Below, in pieces: positions 23,792 to 33,123 of a stretch of DNA of 64,000 bases. The position numbers and the translations under genes were made by a program. The stretch comes from Niveibacterium sp. SC-1 (lineage in GTDB: Bacteria > Pseudomonadota > Gammaproteobacteria > Burkholderiales > Rhodocyclaceae): the NCBI RefSeq assembly GCF_038235435.1, contig NZ_CP151275.1:1550001-1614000 (forward strand). Direction: 5' to 3'. Every line of letters begins with the position of its first letter. Position 1 is the first letter of the stretch. Below the pieces are notes generated by a model. It searched no databases. It was not told the DNA's origin and saw only the letters and a list, made by a program, of their open reading frames with translations.

Positions 23792-26656
23792 TCAGCCGAG
23801 GCGGCCGAGCTGTTCGCGCAGCTTTTCCAGCGTGGCGCCGAAGTCGCCGAGGCGCTTCTTCTCCTGCTCGACCACCGCGGCGGGGGCGCGGGCGACGAAG
23901 CTCTCGTTGGCGAGTTTGGCGTTGGCCTTGGTGACTTCGCCTTCGATGCGCGCGATCTCCTTGGTGATGCGCTCGCGTTCGGCGGCGACATCGATTTCGA
24001 TCTTCAGCATCAGGCGGAAGTCGCCGACGATCTGCACCGGGGCGGGCGAGGGCGGCAGCGCGTCACCGGCGGCGGTGACGCTTTCGAGCTTGGCGAGTGC
24101 GGCCAGATACGGGCCGAATTGTTCGACGTCGGCCACCGACCCGGCGACGATCAGCGGCACCTTCTGTGCGGGCGAGAGCCCCATTTCACCGCGCAGGCTG
24201 CGCACGGCGCTGACCAGGCCCTTCAGCTGCTCGACGCGCGCTTCGGCGGCTTCGTCGATGCGGCGTGCGTTGCTCTCGGGATAGCGGGCGAGGCACAGGC
24301 TTTCCGCATCCTTGCGCGCGGCGAGCGGGGCGACCGTCTGCCACAGCTCTTCGGTGATGAAGGGGATCACCGGATGCGCCAGGCGCAGGATGGTCTCCAG
24401 CACGCGCAGCAGGGTGCGACGCGTGGCGCGCTGCTGGGCTTCGCTGCCGGTGTTGATCTGCACCTTGGCGAGTTCGAGGTACCAGTCGCAGTACTCGTCC
24501 CACACCAGGGTGTAGATCTCGCTGGAGAGCAGGTCCAGGCGGTAGTCGGCGAAGCGCTCGGCGACCGCGGCCTCGGCACGCTGCAGGCGCGAGACGATCC
24601 AGCGGTCAGCAAACGAGAAGTCCAGGTAGCCGTCGGCACAGTCCGCGGGGCTGTGGTCCTTGAGGCCACAGTCCTTGCCCTCGGTGTTCATGAGGACGAA
24701 GCGCGTGGCGTTCCACAGCTTGTTGCAGAAGTTGCGGTAGCCCTCGCAGCGGTTCATGTCGAACTTGATGTCGCGGCCGAGCGAAGCGAGGCTGGCAAAG
24801 GTGAAGCGCAGCGCATCGGTGCCGAAGGCGGGGATGCCGTCCGGGTATTCCTTGCGCGTCTTCTTCTCGATGCTGGCGGCCTGTTTCGGGTTCATCAGCC
24901 CGGAGGTGCGCTTGGCGACCAGGGCGTCGAGCGCGATGCCATCGATCAGGTCGATCGGGTCGAGCACGTTGCCCTTGGACTTGGACATCTTCTGGCCTTC
25001 GGCATCGCGCACCAGGCCGTGGACATACACGGTCTTGAACGGGATCTTGCCGGTGATGTGCTTGGTCATCATGACCATGCGCGCCACCCAGAAGAAGATG
25101 ATGTCAAAGCCCGTTACCAGCACCGAGGAGGGCAGGTAGAGGTCCAGCGCATCGTTGGACTTGGCGGGCCACTCGGGCGTCCAGTCCAGGGTGCTGAAAG
25201 GCCACAGGGCAGACGAGTACCAGGTGTCGAGCACGTCCTCGTCGCGCGTGAGTGTGCCGGTGTAGCCGGCCTCGGCGGCAACGCGTTTGGCTTCGGCTTC
25301 GTCGTGGGCAACGAAGACCTGGCCGTCGTCCGAGTACCAGGCCGGGATCTGGTGACCCCACCAGAGCTGGCGCGAGATGCACCAGTCCTGGATGTTGTTG
25401 AGCCACTGGTTGTAGGTATTGACCCAGTTCTCCGGAGCGAACTTGATCTCGCCCGAGGCCACGCATTCGAGCGCCTTGCCGGCGATGCTCTTGCCATCGG
25501 GGCCGGCCTTGCTCATCGCGACGAACCATTGGTCGGTGAGCATGGGTTCGATCACCACGCCCGTGCGATCACCGCGCGGCACCATGAGCTTGTGCGGCTT
25601 CACTTCTCCGAGCAGGCCTAGGGCCTCGAAGCCGGCTACGACGGCCTTGCGGGCATCGAAGCGGTCGAGCCCGACCAGATCCGCGGGCAGAGGTGTGGCG
25701 CCCGTGATCTGGCCGCCGGTGACGACGCTGCCCTCGGCCGGAATCGCGCCTTCCAGGGTCAGCACGATGATCATCGGCAGGCCGTGACGCAGGCCGACCT
25801 GGTAGTCGTTCTGGTCGTGCGCCGGAGTGACCTTGACCACGCCGGTGCCAAACTCGCGGTCGACATAGTCGTCCGCAATGATCGGCACTTCGCGATTGAC
25901 CAGCGGCAGCGTGACCGTCTTGCCAATCAGGTGGGCGTAGCGCTCGTCTTCCGGATGGACCATCACGGCGGTGTCGCCGAGCATGGTTTCCGGGCGCGTG
26001 GTGGCGACGGTGAGGTGGCCGCTACCGTCGGTGAGCGGGTAGTTCAGGTGCCAGAGGAAGCCGTCTTCCTCTTCCGAGATCACTTCGAGGTCCGAGACCG
26101 CGGTGTGCAGCTTCGGGTCCCAGTTCACCAGGCGCTTGCCGCGGTAGATCAGGCCCTCGTTGTAGAGGCGGACGAAGGTCTCGGTGACGATCTTGGAGAG
26201 CCCGGCGTCCATCGTGAAACGCTCGCGGCTCCAGTCGGGCGAGGTGCCCAGGCGGCGCATCTGCTGGGTGATGGTGTTGCCGGAGTATTCCTTCCACTCC
26301 CAGACTTTCTCGAGGAACTTCTCGCGGCCGAGGTCGTGGCGCGACACCTTCTGCGCTTCGAGCTGGCGCTCGACCACGATCTGGGTGGCGATGCCCGCAT
26401 GGTCGGTGCCCGGCTGCCACAGCGTGTTGAAGCCACGCATGCGGTGGTAGCGGGTGAGCGCATCCATCACGGTCTGGTTGAAGCCGTGGCCCATGTGCAG
26501 CGTGCCCGTCACGTTGGGCGGCGGCAGCAGGATGCAGAAGGCGTCTTCCTTGGGCTTGGACTTGTCCAGGCCGGCCTTGAAATAGCCGGCGTTTTCCCAG
26601 GTTGCATACCAGCGGCGTTCAATCTCCGCGGGTTCGAAGCTCTTGGCGAGTTCCAT
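23792..26656 (-). CDS. valS: Valyl-tRNA synthetase
   Basis: A 954-residue class I aminoacyl-tRNA synthetase that charges tRNA-Val and edits mischarged threonine. The HIGH element is [14 protein letters not shown] near residue 50, and the KMSKS loop is [14 protein letters not shown] near residue 555. The tRNA-binding anticodon domain and the C-terminal coiled-coil arm ([20 protein letters not shown]) follow. It starts at ATG 26656. It lies downstream of holC and a coiled-coil gene on the same strand, with its own -10 element in the gap. Confidence 0.98.
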   Translation of the reverse strand: MELAKSFEPAEIERRWYATWENAGYFKAGLDKSKPKEDAFCILLPPPNVTGTLHMGHGFNQTVMDALTRYHRMRGFNTLWQPGTDHAGIATQIVVERQLEAQKVSRHDLGREKFLEKVWEWKEYSGNTITQQMRRLGTSPDWSRERFTMDAGLSKIVTETFVRLYNEGLIYRGKRLVNWDPKLHTAVSDLEVISEEEDGFLWHLNYPLTDGSGHLTVATTRPETMLGDTAVMVHPEDERYAHLIGKTVTLPLVNREVPIIADDYVDREFGTGVVKVTPAHDQNDYQVGLRHGLPMIIVLTLEGAIPAEGSVVTGGQITGATPLPADLVGLDRFDARKAVVAGFEALGLLGEVKPHKLMVPRGDRTGVVIEPMLTDQWFVAMSKAGPDGKSIAGKALECVASGEIKFAPENWVNTYNQWLNNIQDWCISRQLWWGHQIPAWYSDDGQVFVAHDEAEAKRVAAEAGYTGTLTRDEDVLDTWYSSALWPFSTLDWTPEWPAKSNDALDLYLPSSVLVTGFDIIFFWVARMVMMTKHITGKIPFKTVYVHGLVRDAEGQKMSKSKGNVLDPIDLIDGIALDALVAKRTSGLMNPKQAASIEKKTRKEYPDGIPAFGTDALRFTFASLASLGRDIKFDMNRCEGYRNFCNKLWNATRFVLMNTEGKDCGLKDHSPADCADGYLDFSFADRWIVSRLQRAEAAVAERFADYRLDLLSSEIYTLVWDEYCDWYLELAKVQINTGSEAQQRATRRTLLRVLETILRLAHPVIPFITEELWQTVAPLAARKDAESLCLARYPESNARRIDEAAEARVEQLKGLVSAVRSLRGEMGLSPAQKVPLIVAGSVADVEQFGPYLAALAKLESVTAAGDALPPSPAPVQIVGDFRLMLKIEIDVAAERERITKEIARIEGEVTKANAKLANESFVARAPAAVVEQEKKRLGDFGATLEKLREQLGRLG

Positions 26657-26685
26657 GCCGAATCGTCTGAAAACGGAAACCGGCC

Positions 26686-26691
26686 ATTATA
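26686..26691 (-). promoter_or_regulatory. -10 element of the valS promoter
   Basis: TATAAT on the minus strand (ATTATA at 26686-26691), 30 bp before the valS ATG. It sits in the loop of a perfect 6-bp inverted repeat (CCGGCC 26680-26685, GGCCGG 26694-26699). The -35 match is weak (GCCTGA near 26709-26714). Confidence 0.5.
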
Positions 26692-26730
26692 CGGGCCGGC
26701 TCCGTGCTTCAGGCGTTGTCGCGGCGAGCT

Positions 26731-27438
26731 TCAGCGGCTGACGGCGTCCAGGGTTTCGGAGAGCTTCTGGGAAAGCTCGGGGACGAGCGTGGCGCGCATG
26801 TGCGCGAGGGTCTTCACCCGCAAGCGTTCGACCATGCTGTCGAGCTCGCCCGCCACGATCTGCGGTAGTTCCCTGGAAATCCAGGTTTCGAGGGACTGCG
26901 CGATGTAGGCGTCGAGGTCGATCAGGCGCTCGGCGATCGCCTGGCTCGCGCCGGACTGGTCCTGCAGGGCGGCGGCGCGGCGCGCGGATTCGTCGCGGGT
27001 GAGCGCATGCGCAGCCTGTTCGTCGCCGAGTTCGACGAGGGCTTCATCGAGTCGGGCCTGGGTGTCGCGCAGACCGGACTCGGCGGTTTCCAGGCGAGCG
27101 AGCAGCGCCGGGTCTTCCTGCGGCTGGGCGTGCGCCTCGCGCGCCTGGGCTTCGGCCGCTTCGAGGCGGGCCTGCAGTTCGGCGATGCGGGCTTCGTACT
27201 CGCGCTCGAACTCTTCGAGCATTTCCAGCGTGGGCGCGTCCATAACTGGAGCGGGCGCTGCCACGGGTGCTGGCGGCGCGGGTAGTTCGGCGATGTCCTC
27301 CAGCACGGGAAGGTCGTCGCCGACCATGTCGTCGAGCATCGGCAGGTCGTCGTCGCTGACGGGCGCGCTGCGGTGACGATGGATGAGGGCGTCGGCCTTG
27401 AAGAGCAGGCGGTCGGCGGGGTCGAGTTCGTTGCTCAT
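26731..27438 (-). CDS. Coiled-coil protein of unknown function between holC and valS
   Basis: A 235-residue protein without a recognised family. The N-terminus is acidic (LPMLDDMVGDDLPVLEDI), then comes a proline/alanine-rich linker, and from about residue 75 to 175 a long coiled coil rich in Glu, Ala, Gln and Arg. The C-terminal 60 residues (LIDLDAYIAQSLETWISREL and on) are more globular. Its ATG overlaps the holC stop (ATGA), so the two are translated together. No signal peptide. In betaproteobacteria the position next to holC/valS is often held by a similar low-conservation gene; its function is unknown. Confidence 0.75.
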   Translation of the reverse strand: MSNELDPADRLLFKADALIHRHRSAPVSDDDLPMLDDMVGDDLPVLEDIAELPAPPAPVAAPAPVMDAPTLEMLEEFEREYEARIAELQARLEAAEAQAREAHAQPQEDPALLARLETAESGLRDTQARLDEALVELGDEQAAHALTRDESARRAAALQDQSGASQAIAERLIDLDAYIAQSLETWISRELPQIVAGELDSMVERLRVKTLAHMRATLVPELSQKLSETLDAVSR

Positions 27439-27866
27439 GCGGATTCGCGCCGGGCGAGGTCGTTGGTCTCGATCGGGTGCCCGGCCTGCTTGTAGGCGCC
27501 CCAGCGGCCGCGCGCTGCGCCGCGATCGTCGGCGTCCTGGGTGACGATCTCGATCACCTGGGCAAAGTGCTCGAAGCCCGCAGGCACGTCGTGGGAGAGG
27601 TTGATCAGCACATCATCCTGCATCGGGGCGTCGAGCCGGCGCGCGACCAGCACCGGCGTCTCCGCGGCGAGCGGTGAGTCCGCCGCCACATGCGGCACGA
27701 AGGCCAGCGGCTGGAAGCTCCACAACAGGCTGTCGAAGCGCTGGGCCACGCCCGGCTCGGGCGCGAACACCGTGACCTTGCGGCCGCGCCGCCACGCCAT
27801 TGCAGTGATGCGACAGGCGGCGGCGAGCTTGTCCGGTGCGTTGTGGAAGAAGCGGATCTCGCTCAC
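27435..27866 (-). CDS. holC: DNA polymerase III chi subunit
   Basis: A 143-residue chi subunit of the DNA polymerase III clamp-loader complex, which links the replisome to single-strand binding protein. Family marks include IRFFHNAPDKLAAACRITA, the FAPEPGVAQRFDSLLWSFQP block and ETPVLVARRLD. It starts at GTG 27866, 13 bp after the pepA stop, and its stop overlaps the next gene. pepA-holC is a classic proteobacterial gene pair. Confidence 0.93.
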   Translation of the reverse strand: MSEIRFFHNAPDKLAAACRITAMAWRRGRKVTVFAPEPGVAQRFDSLLWSFQPLAFVPHVAADSPLAAETPVLVARRLDAPMQDDVLINLSHDVPAGFEHFAQVIEIVTQDADDRGAARGRWGAYKQAGHPIETNDLARRESA

Positions 27867-27879
27867 GGACGCGGCAACC

Positions 27880-29370
27880 TCAATGCGTGGCGCGCTGGAG
27901 GATGAAGTTGAAGAGCAGCGGCACCGGACGGCCAGTCGCGCCCTTTTCCGCGCCGGACTTCCAGGCCGTACCCGCGACGTCAAGGTGCGCCCACTTGTAC
28001 TTCTTGGTGTAGCGCGCGAGGAAGCAAGCGGCGGTGATGGTGCCGGCGGGGCGGCCACCGATGTTGGCCATGTCGGCGAAGTTGCTCTTGAGCTGTTCCT
28101 GGTACTCGTCGAAGAGCGGCAGTTGCCAGGCGCGGTCGCCGGCGGACACGCCGGTGTCCTGCAGTTCTCGCGCAAGCTCGTCGTCGTTGGCAAGGAGACC
28201 CGAGGTGTGGTGACCCAGCGCGATGATGCAGGCGCCGGTCAGCGTGGCGATATCGACCACGCAGGCCGGATCGAAGCGTTCGGCGTAGGTCAGGGCGTCG
28301 CAGAGGATCAGCCGGCCTTCCGCGTCGGTGTTGAGGATCTCGATGGTCTGGCCGGAGAGCGAGGTCACCACGTCGCCCGGCTTGGTGGCGATGCCGCTGG
28401 GCATATTCTCGGTGGCGGGGATGAGGCCGACGAGGTTGATCGGCAGGTCGAGTTCGGCCACCGCCTGGAAGGTGCCGAGCACGGAGGCCGCGCCGCACAT
28501 GTCGTACTTCATCTCGTCCATGCCTTCGCCCGGCTTGAGCGAGATGCCGCCGGTGTCGAAGGTCACGCCTTTGCCGACCAGCACCACGGGCTTGGTCTTC
28601 GCCTTGCCGCCGTTGTACTTGAGCACGATGAAGCGGGGCGGCTGCACCGAGCCTTGGGCCACGGAGAGGAAGGAGCCCATGCCGATCTTCTCGATGCCGG
28701 CCTTGTCGAAGACTTCGACCTTGACGCTCTTGTGAGCCTTGCCGAGCTTCTTGGCGGTCTCGCCCAGGTAGGTAGGCGTGCACACGTTGGCGGGCAGGTT
28801 GCCCAGGGTGCGGGTCAGCGACATGCCGTTGGCCAGTGCCAGGCCTTGCGCGGCACCACGCGTGGCATCCGCCGTCGGCTTCAGCGCGAAGCCGAGAACC
28901 ACGCGCGCCACGCCACGGGTTTCCTCTTCCTTCTTGGCGCGCGGGACGTCGTACTTGTAGGCCGCATCTGCGATCAGCTGGGCTGCGGTGCGGGTGTGCC
29001 AGGCGAGATCGCGGTTCGGTACGGCGATGTCGGCGAGCGCGACCACGGCTTCATCGGCCTTGAGGCTCGCGAGGAAGCGGCCAGTGGCGGACAGCGCGTT
29101 GCGATAGGCCTTGTCGTTGAATTCTTCGCCCTTGCCCATGCTCACCAGCAGCACACGCTCGGCGGCGACGCCATTCAAGCCGCTGAGCAGCAGGCTCGCA
29201 CCGGCACGCGCTTCGAGGTCACCGCGCGCAAGGATGCGCCCAAGCTGCCCGTCGGTCGCGTCGTTGAGGCGATTGGCCTGCGGGCCGGGATCCTTGTCGG
29301 CGAACACACCGACGACGAGACACGCGGTTTTCTGCTTTTCCGGGACCAGAGCTTTCGTGCTAACTTCCAT
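27880..29370 (-). CDS. pepA: Leucyl aminopeptidase (PepA)
   Basis: A 496-residue M17 aminopeptidase that removes N-terminal leucine and other residues with two metal ions. The active-site signature NTDAEGRLILCDAL and the metal block VGKGVTFDTGGISLKPG are intact. In some bacteria PepA also acts as a DNA-binding regulator. The ATG at 29370 follows AGGAAG, and the family N-terminus is MEVSTKALVPEKQK; an upstream in-frame ATG is shadow sequence. Divergent from lptF, 194 bp apart. Confidence 0.96.
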   Translation of the reverse strand: MEVSTKALVPEKQKTACLVVGVFADKDPGPQANRLNDATDGQLGRILARGDLEARAGASLLLSGLNGVAAERVLLVSMGKGEEFNDKAYRNALSATGRFLASLKADEAVVALADIAVPNRDLAWHTRTAAQLIADAAYKYDVPRAKKEEETRGVARVVLGFALKPTADATRGAAQGLALANGMSLTRTLGNLPANVCTPTYLGETAKKLGKAHKSVKVEVFDKAGIEKIGMGSFLSVAQGSVQPPRFIVLKYNGGKAKTKPVVLVGKGVTFDTGGISLKPGEGMDEMKYDMCGAASVLGTFQAVAELDLPINLVGLIPATENMPSGIATKPGDVVTSLSGQTIEILNTDAEGRLILCDALTYAERFDPACVVDIATLTGACIIALGHHTSGLLANDDELARELQDTGVSAGDRAWQLPLFDEYQEQLKSNFADMANIGGRPAGTITAACFLARYTKKYKWAHLDVAGTAWKSGAEKGATGRPVPLLFNFILQRATH

Positions 29371-29564
29371 CAAGTTTTCTTCCTGGTTGAGCGGCAAGAG
29401 CCTGTGCGGTTCTGCGGCGGTTCGCGGGGATGAGCGATCGATTATCCCGTGTCGCCCCCGTGACGTGAAGCCCCGCGGCACAACGCCCGGACCGGAAGCC
29501 GTGGCGTGCCGCGCAAGCGGAACGCGACCCCCAACCGATTCTTTCCGGTCTTCCAATCCACTCG

Positions 29565-30641
29565 ATGGTCTTCCAGCGCGCAGCGATGCGGGAGTTTGCC
29601 GCCAACGCGGCAGCGATCTTCATCGCGCTGTTCTTCATCCTGGTCACCGTGGTGCTGATCCGCCTGCTGTCGCAGGCCGCGGGCGGCCGACTGCCCGCGG
29701 ACGCAGTGCTGTTGCTGATCGGTTTCACCGTCCTGAATCACACCTCGACCCTGCTGGCGCTCACGCTCTTCATGGCGGTGCTGGTCAGCATGGGGCGCAT
29801 GTACCGGGATTCGGAGATGGTCGTCTGGTTTGCCAGTGGTCTGCCGCTGCGCGCTTGGGTCTGGCCGGTCCTGCGCTTCGCCTTGCCGATGGTGGTGGCG
29901 ATCGCGGCCCTGTCCACCTACCTCTCGCCCTGGGCGCAGAGCCGTGCCCAGACCTTCCGCCATGAGCTGGAGGCGCGTGACGACGTCTCCCGCGTCGCGC
30001 CCGGCATGTTCCGCGAGGCCTCCAGCGGCAACCGTACCTTTTTCGTCGAGTCGGTCGCGGAGAACTCGGCCGAAGTGAAAAACGTCTTCATCGCGTCCCG
30101 CAACGAAGGGCGCATGAGCGTGATCGTGGCGAACAAAGGCTTCGTCGAGCGGCAGCCCAATGGCGACCGCTTCGCGGTGCTGCTCAACGGCCGGCAGTAC
30201 GACGGCAAGCCGGGCTCGCCCGATTTCCGCGTGACGCAGTTCGAGCGCTACGGCATCCGCATCGAGGCGCGTGAAGTCGGCATGCTCGAACTGACGCCAA
30301 GAATCACGCCGACCCCCACGCTGCTCGCCTTGCCGATCCCGTCCAACCTCGGTGAGCTGTCCTGGCGTATCGGCCTGCCGCTGGCCGCGCTGCTGCTCTC
30401 CCTGATGGCGATTCCGCTGGCGTACGTCAATCCGCGGGCCGGGAGTGCGTCGAACATGATCTTTGCGGTCTTCCTGTTCGCCCTGTATTTCAACGCGCTC
30501 GGGATCTCGCAGTCCTCGATCTCGCAGGGCAAGGTTGGCTTCTGGCTTGGCGCTTTTGGTATCCACCTGCTGATGCTCGTGCTCTTGTTCGGACTCTTTG
30601 CCTACCGGGGCGCATGGTTTACGCGCCTGTTCCGCCGATGA
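29565..30641 (+). CDS. lptF: LPS export ABC transporter permease LptF
   Basis: A 358-residue inner-membrane component of the LptB2FG transporter that pulls lipopolysaccharide from the inner membrane. It has the YjgP/YjgQ pattern: helices around residues 15-35, 45-75 and 100-120, a large periplasmic beta-jellyroll domain (about 125-260), and a C-terminal helix group (RIGLPLAALLLSLMAIPLAY). The start at 29565 may be a few codons early (a second Met is at residue 8). It overlaps lptG by ATGA. Confidence 0.96.
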   Translation: MVFQRAAMREFAANAAAIFIALFFILVTVVLIRLLSQAAGGRLPADAVLLLIGFTVLNHTSTLLALTLFMAVLVSMGRMYRDSEMVVWFASGLPLRAWVWPVLRFALPMVVAIAALSTYLSPWAQSRAQTFRHELEARDDVSRVAPGMFREASSGNRTFFVESVAENSAEVKNVFIASRNEGRMSVIVANKGFVERQPNGDRFAVLLNGRQYDGKPGSPDFRVTQFERYGIRIEAREVGMLELTPRITPTPTLLALPIPSNLGELSWRIGLPLAALLLSLMAIPLAYVNPRAGSASNMIFAVFLFALYFNALGISQSSISQGKVGFWLGAFGIHLLMLVLLFGLFAYRGAWFTRLFRR

Positions 30642-31711
30642 GAACGCTCAGACGTTACCTGGGCCGCGAAATCGTGGCCGCCACCAGCCTGGCGCTGGTG
30701 GCCTTCTTGGCGCTGTTTGCCTTTTTCGACCTCCTGGCAGAGCTCGACGAGGTGGGGCGTGCCGGCTACCGGCTCAAGCACGCGCTGATCTACGTTGTCC
30801 TTTCCCTGCCCAGTCGGGCCTACGAGGTGTTTCCGATCGCCGCCCTGATCGGCACCTTGTTCGCGTTGACGCAGCTCGCGCGCAATTCTGAGATCACGGT
30901 GATGCGCACGGCGGGGCTGTCAACGCCGCGGGCCTTGCTCCTGCTCGTGCAGGTCGGCCTGCTCTTCTCGGCTTTCAGCTTCGCGCTGGGCGAATATGTG
31001 GCGCCGCCGCTGGACCGGGCGGCTCAGAAATGGCGGCTACGCGGCAGCACCAGCGCCATGCCGCAGGAGCTGCGCTCCGGTTATTGGGTGCGCGACGGCA
31101 GGCTTTTCGTGAATTCGCAGCGCGTGCAGCCCGATCGCGGCCTCGAGGGCGTGCGGGTCTACGAGCTCGATGCAGACAAGCGCCTAGTCTCCTTGACCGA
31201 CGCGGCCAGGGGCGACTACGTGCCGGGACGCGGCTGGCGGCTTGTGGACGTCGTGCAGACGCGCTTCCTCGGCGACCGTACCGAGGTGATCTCGCTGCCC
31301 AGCTACCAGTGGAAGTCGGAGCTCACACCCGAGATGCTCAGCGTGGTGATGCTGGTGCCCGAGCGCATGTCGCTTCGCGCGCTCTGGGGCTATATCCAGC
31401 ATCTACAGGACAATCATCAGAAGACCGGTCGCCACGAAGTCGCGCTGTGGAAGAAGCTGGTCTTCCCGTTTGCTTCCATCGTGATGATGTGTCTCGCCCT
31501 GCCTTTCGCGTTCATCCACCATCGTAGCGGCGGTGTTGGCGCGAAGGTCTTGCTGGGCGTGGTGATCGGCATGACCTTCCACCTGCTGTCAGGCCTCTTC
31601 ACCAACCTGGGCATCATCAACGACTGGCCGGCGCCGATCAGCGCACTCGCGCCCAGCCTGCTCTTCCTGTTGATTACGGGCCTGATGCTCTGGTGGGTGG
31701 ACAGGCGCTGA
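30638..31711 (+). CDS. lptG: LPS export ABC transporter permease LptG
   Basis: A 357-residue partner of LptF in the LptB2FG complex. It shows the family N-terminus (RRYLGREIVAATSLALVAFL), the EVFPIAALIGTLFAL and NSEITVMRTAGLS motifs of the membrane/coupling region, a periplasmic beta domain in the middle and a C-terminal set of helices. The ATG at 30638 overlaps the lptF stop, which argues for translational coupling. Convergent with the RDD gene 16 bp away. Confidence 0.96.
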   Translation: MRTLRRYLGREIVAATSLALVAFLALFAFFDLLAELDEVGRAGYRLKHALIYVVLSLPSRAYEVFPIAALIGTLFALTQLARNSEITVMRTAGLSTPRALLLLVQVGLLFSAFSFALGEYVAPPLDRAAQKWRLRGSTSAMPQELRSGYWVRDGRLFVNSQRVQPDRGLEGVRVYELDADKRLVSLTDAARGDYVPGRGWRLVDVVQTRFLGDRTEVISLPSYQWKSELTPEMLSVVMLVPERMSLRALWGYIQHLQDNHQKTGRHEVALWKKLVFPFASIVMMCLALPFAFIHHRSGGVGAKVLLGVVIGMTFHLLSGLFTNLGIINDWPAPISALAPSLLFLLITGLMLWWVDRR

Positions 31712-31727
31712 GGTTCAGCTCTGAGGC

Positions 31728-32234
31728 TCAGCGCTGCGCGGCCCCGGCTACGCTCGTCGCAGGCCTGCTCCTGAGAAATACCACGCAGGTCCCGGCGAAG
31801 CGGTCGTGGAGGAACTGGCGATCGCGGTCGAAGAGCGCCCAGAACAGTCCCGCGCCGAAGAAGCACAGGGAAGGCCAGGCGAGCAGGTAGCGCAGCAGGC
31901 ACTGGCGCGGGGAAGGGATGCGGCCATCGAGCGCGTCCACGACCTTGATTTCCCAAGTCTGCATCGCCAGCGTCTGACCATTGCGGCGCCACAGGCCGAT
32001 GAAGTAGATCCCCAGCACGAGAGCCAGATACAGCCACAGAACCGCGCCGGGCGGAGTCACGCCGAACGCGAGGCCGATGCCTACCAGCGGGAGTATGTAA
32101 GTGAAGCCCAAGACGCCCAGCAGGAGCAGGCTCTCGTAGAGCAGGCTGGCGAGCCGGCGGCGGATGCCGGCGGGTTCTGCGGTAGGGCGGGTAGCGGTGT
32201 CTTGGGCGGTCTGCGGTGCGGAGGCGAGGCTCAT
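31728..32234 (-). CDS. RDD family membrane protein
   Basis: A 168-residue protein of the RDD family (Arg-Asp-Asp is the family name; this copy has RRRLASLLYE at the start of the first helix). Hydrophobic segments lie near residues 30-55, 65-80 and 115-135, and LRYLLAWPSLCFFGAGLFWALFDR is the family's last helix with its acidic end. It is the fourth gene of the sigma-DUF3619-DUF3106-RDD operon and overlaps DUF3106 by ATGA. The role of RDD proteins is poorly known; ion transport and partner recruitment have been proposed. Confidence 0.85.
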   Translation of the reverse strand: MSLASAPQTAQDTATRPTAEPAGIRRRLASLLYESLLLLGVLGFTYILPLVGIGLAFGVTPPGAVLWLYLALVLGIYFIGLWRRNGQTLAMQTWEIKVVDALDGRIPSPRQCLLRYLLAWPSLCFFGAGLFWALFDRDRQFLHDRFAGTCVVFLRSRPATSVAGAAQR

Positions 32235-32776
32235 GGACTCTTGGCGGCGCGTGCCGTCTGCTCTGTCCCGATCAGGCGCCGCGGGCGCAGATAGGGAGGG
32301 AGCAGCCATTCGGCGGGGATCGCATGATACTCGTCCGCCTGACGGCCGGCCGGAGCCGAGGGGCCGGTATTGACGGCCTTGCTCTTCATGTCCGGCGAAA
32401 GATTCTTGTACTGATCCCACTTCTGCCCGAGCGCGGGCAGTTCGTCAGGCGGCAGCTGGCGCAGGCGCTTGTACTGCTCGCGGGCCTGCTTGCGCTGCTC
32501 GGGCGTGAGCTTGGCCCATGCCTGCATGCGCCGTGTCAGCCGTTGCTGCTCGTCTGGACTCATCTCGTAGTAGCGGGCGGCAATGCCCAACCACTTCTTC
32601 TTGCGTGACGGGCCCATGTCGCGCCACTCACCCTTGATCGGCGTGAGCGCCTCTTGCTGGTCGTGCGTAAGCTCACGCCACCCCGGATTGGAGGGCGAGG
32701 CAACGGCACCCAGGCTGATGAGCCCGAGGAGAAGGGTCAGCGCGAGCTGTCGTCCGCGGGGTCGTGCTTGAGCCAT
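32231..32776 (-). CDS. DUF3106 domain protein, exported
   Basis: A 181-residue protein with a signal peptide (LALTLLLGLISLGAVA) and the DUF3106 pattern of repeated helical units: SNPGWRELTHDQQEALTPI, then GPSRKKKWLGIAARY, SPDEQQRLTRRMQAW, LTPEQRKQAREQYKR. The helices are rich in lysine, arginine and glutamine, spaced about 20-25 residues, resembling LTxxQ-type periplasmic sensors such as CpxP/Spy only in general character. Probably periplasmic. It overlaps the upstream DUF3619 gene by 40 bp and the downstream RDD gene by 4 bp. Confidence 0.88.
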   Translation of the reverse strand: MAQARPRGRQLALTLLLGLISLGAVASPSNPGWRELTHDQQEALTPIKGEWRDMGPSRKKKWLGIAARYYEMSPDEQQRLTRRMQAWAKLTPEQRKQAREQYKRLRQLPPDELPALGQKWDQYKNLSPDMKSKAVNTGPSAPAGRQADEYHAIPAEWLLPPYLRPRRLIGTEQTARAAKSP

Positions 32777-33123
32777 CGGGCGAAGTCGCCATCCAAGTAG
32801 GCATCAATGGGGAGGTCGTCGGCCAGCAAGGCCGAATCGGTCTCTTCCAGTTCCTGGGTGCGCGCGCCGTCCTGCCACAGTTCGGAGCCGAGGATCAGGG
32901 CCAGCAGGAGGAAGGCGGTCGCGACAGGGCCGCGGTGCGTCTGGACGAAGTCCGTCAGGCCTCGTCCGACGCCAGCGGCGCTCAGCAGGCGCACTTCCAC
33001 GCGCTGATGCTCCAGGGCTTGCCGACGCGCCGTATGCAGGCGCTCGGTGATGGGGGCTGGCAAGTCCGCGTTGCCGCGGTCAAGCACCGCCACGATCTGG
33101 CGGGCGAATCGTTCTTCGTTCAT
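32737..33123 (-). CDS. DUF3619 protein, possible anti-sigma factor
   Basis: A 128-residue protein of the DUF3619 family. The N-terminal ~65 residues are cytoplasmic in character (ERFARQIVAVLDRG and two helical stretches with RLHTARRQALEHQR), then there is one membrane helix (VATAFLLLALILGSELW), then an acidic C-terminal tail of about 40 residues. This layout, its position directly after a sigma gene with an ATGA overlap, and its small size match anti-sigma factors, but the usual zinc or HxxxCxxC motif is absent, so the anti-sigma role is inference. Start at ATG 33123. Confidence 0.82.
   Translation of the reverse strand: MNEERFARQIVAVLDRGNADLPAPITERLHTARRQALEHQRVEVRLLSAAGVGRGLTDFVQTHRGPVATAFLLLALILGSELWQDGARTQELEETDSALLADDLPIDAYLDGDFARWLKHDPADDSSR

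Noticed and set aside
23777..26908. Long plus-strand open frames (614 and 374 codons) opposite valS.
   Set aside because: They mirror valS codon use, and valS carries all synthetase motifs.
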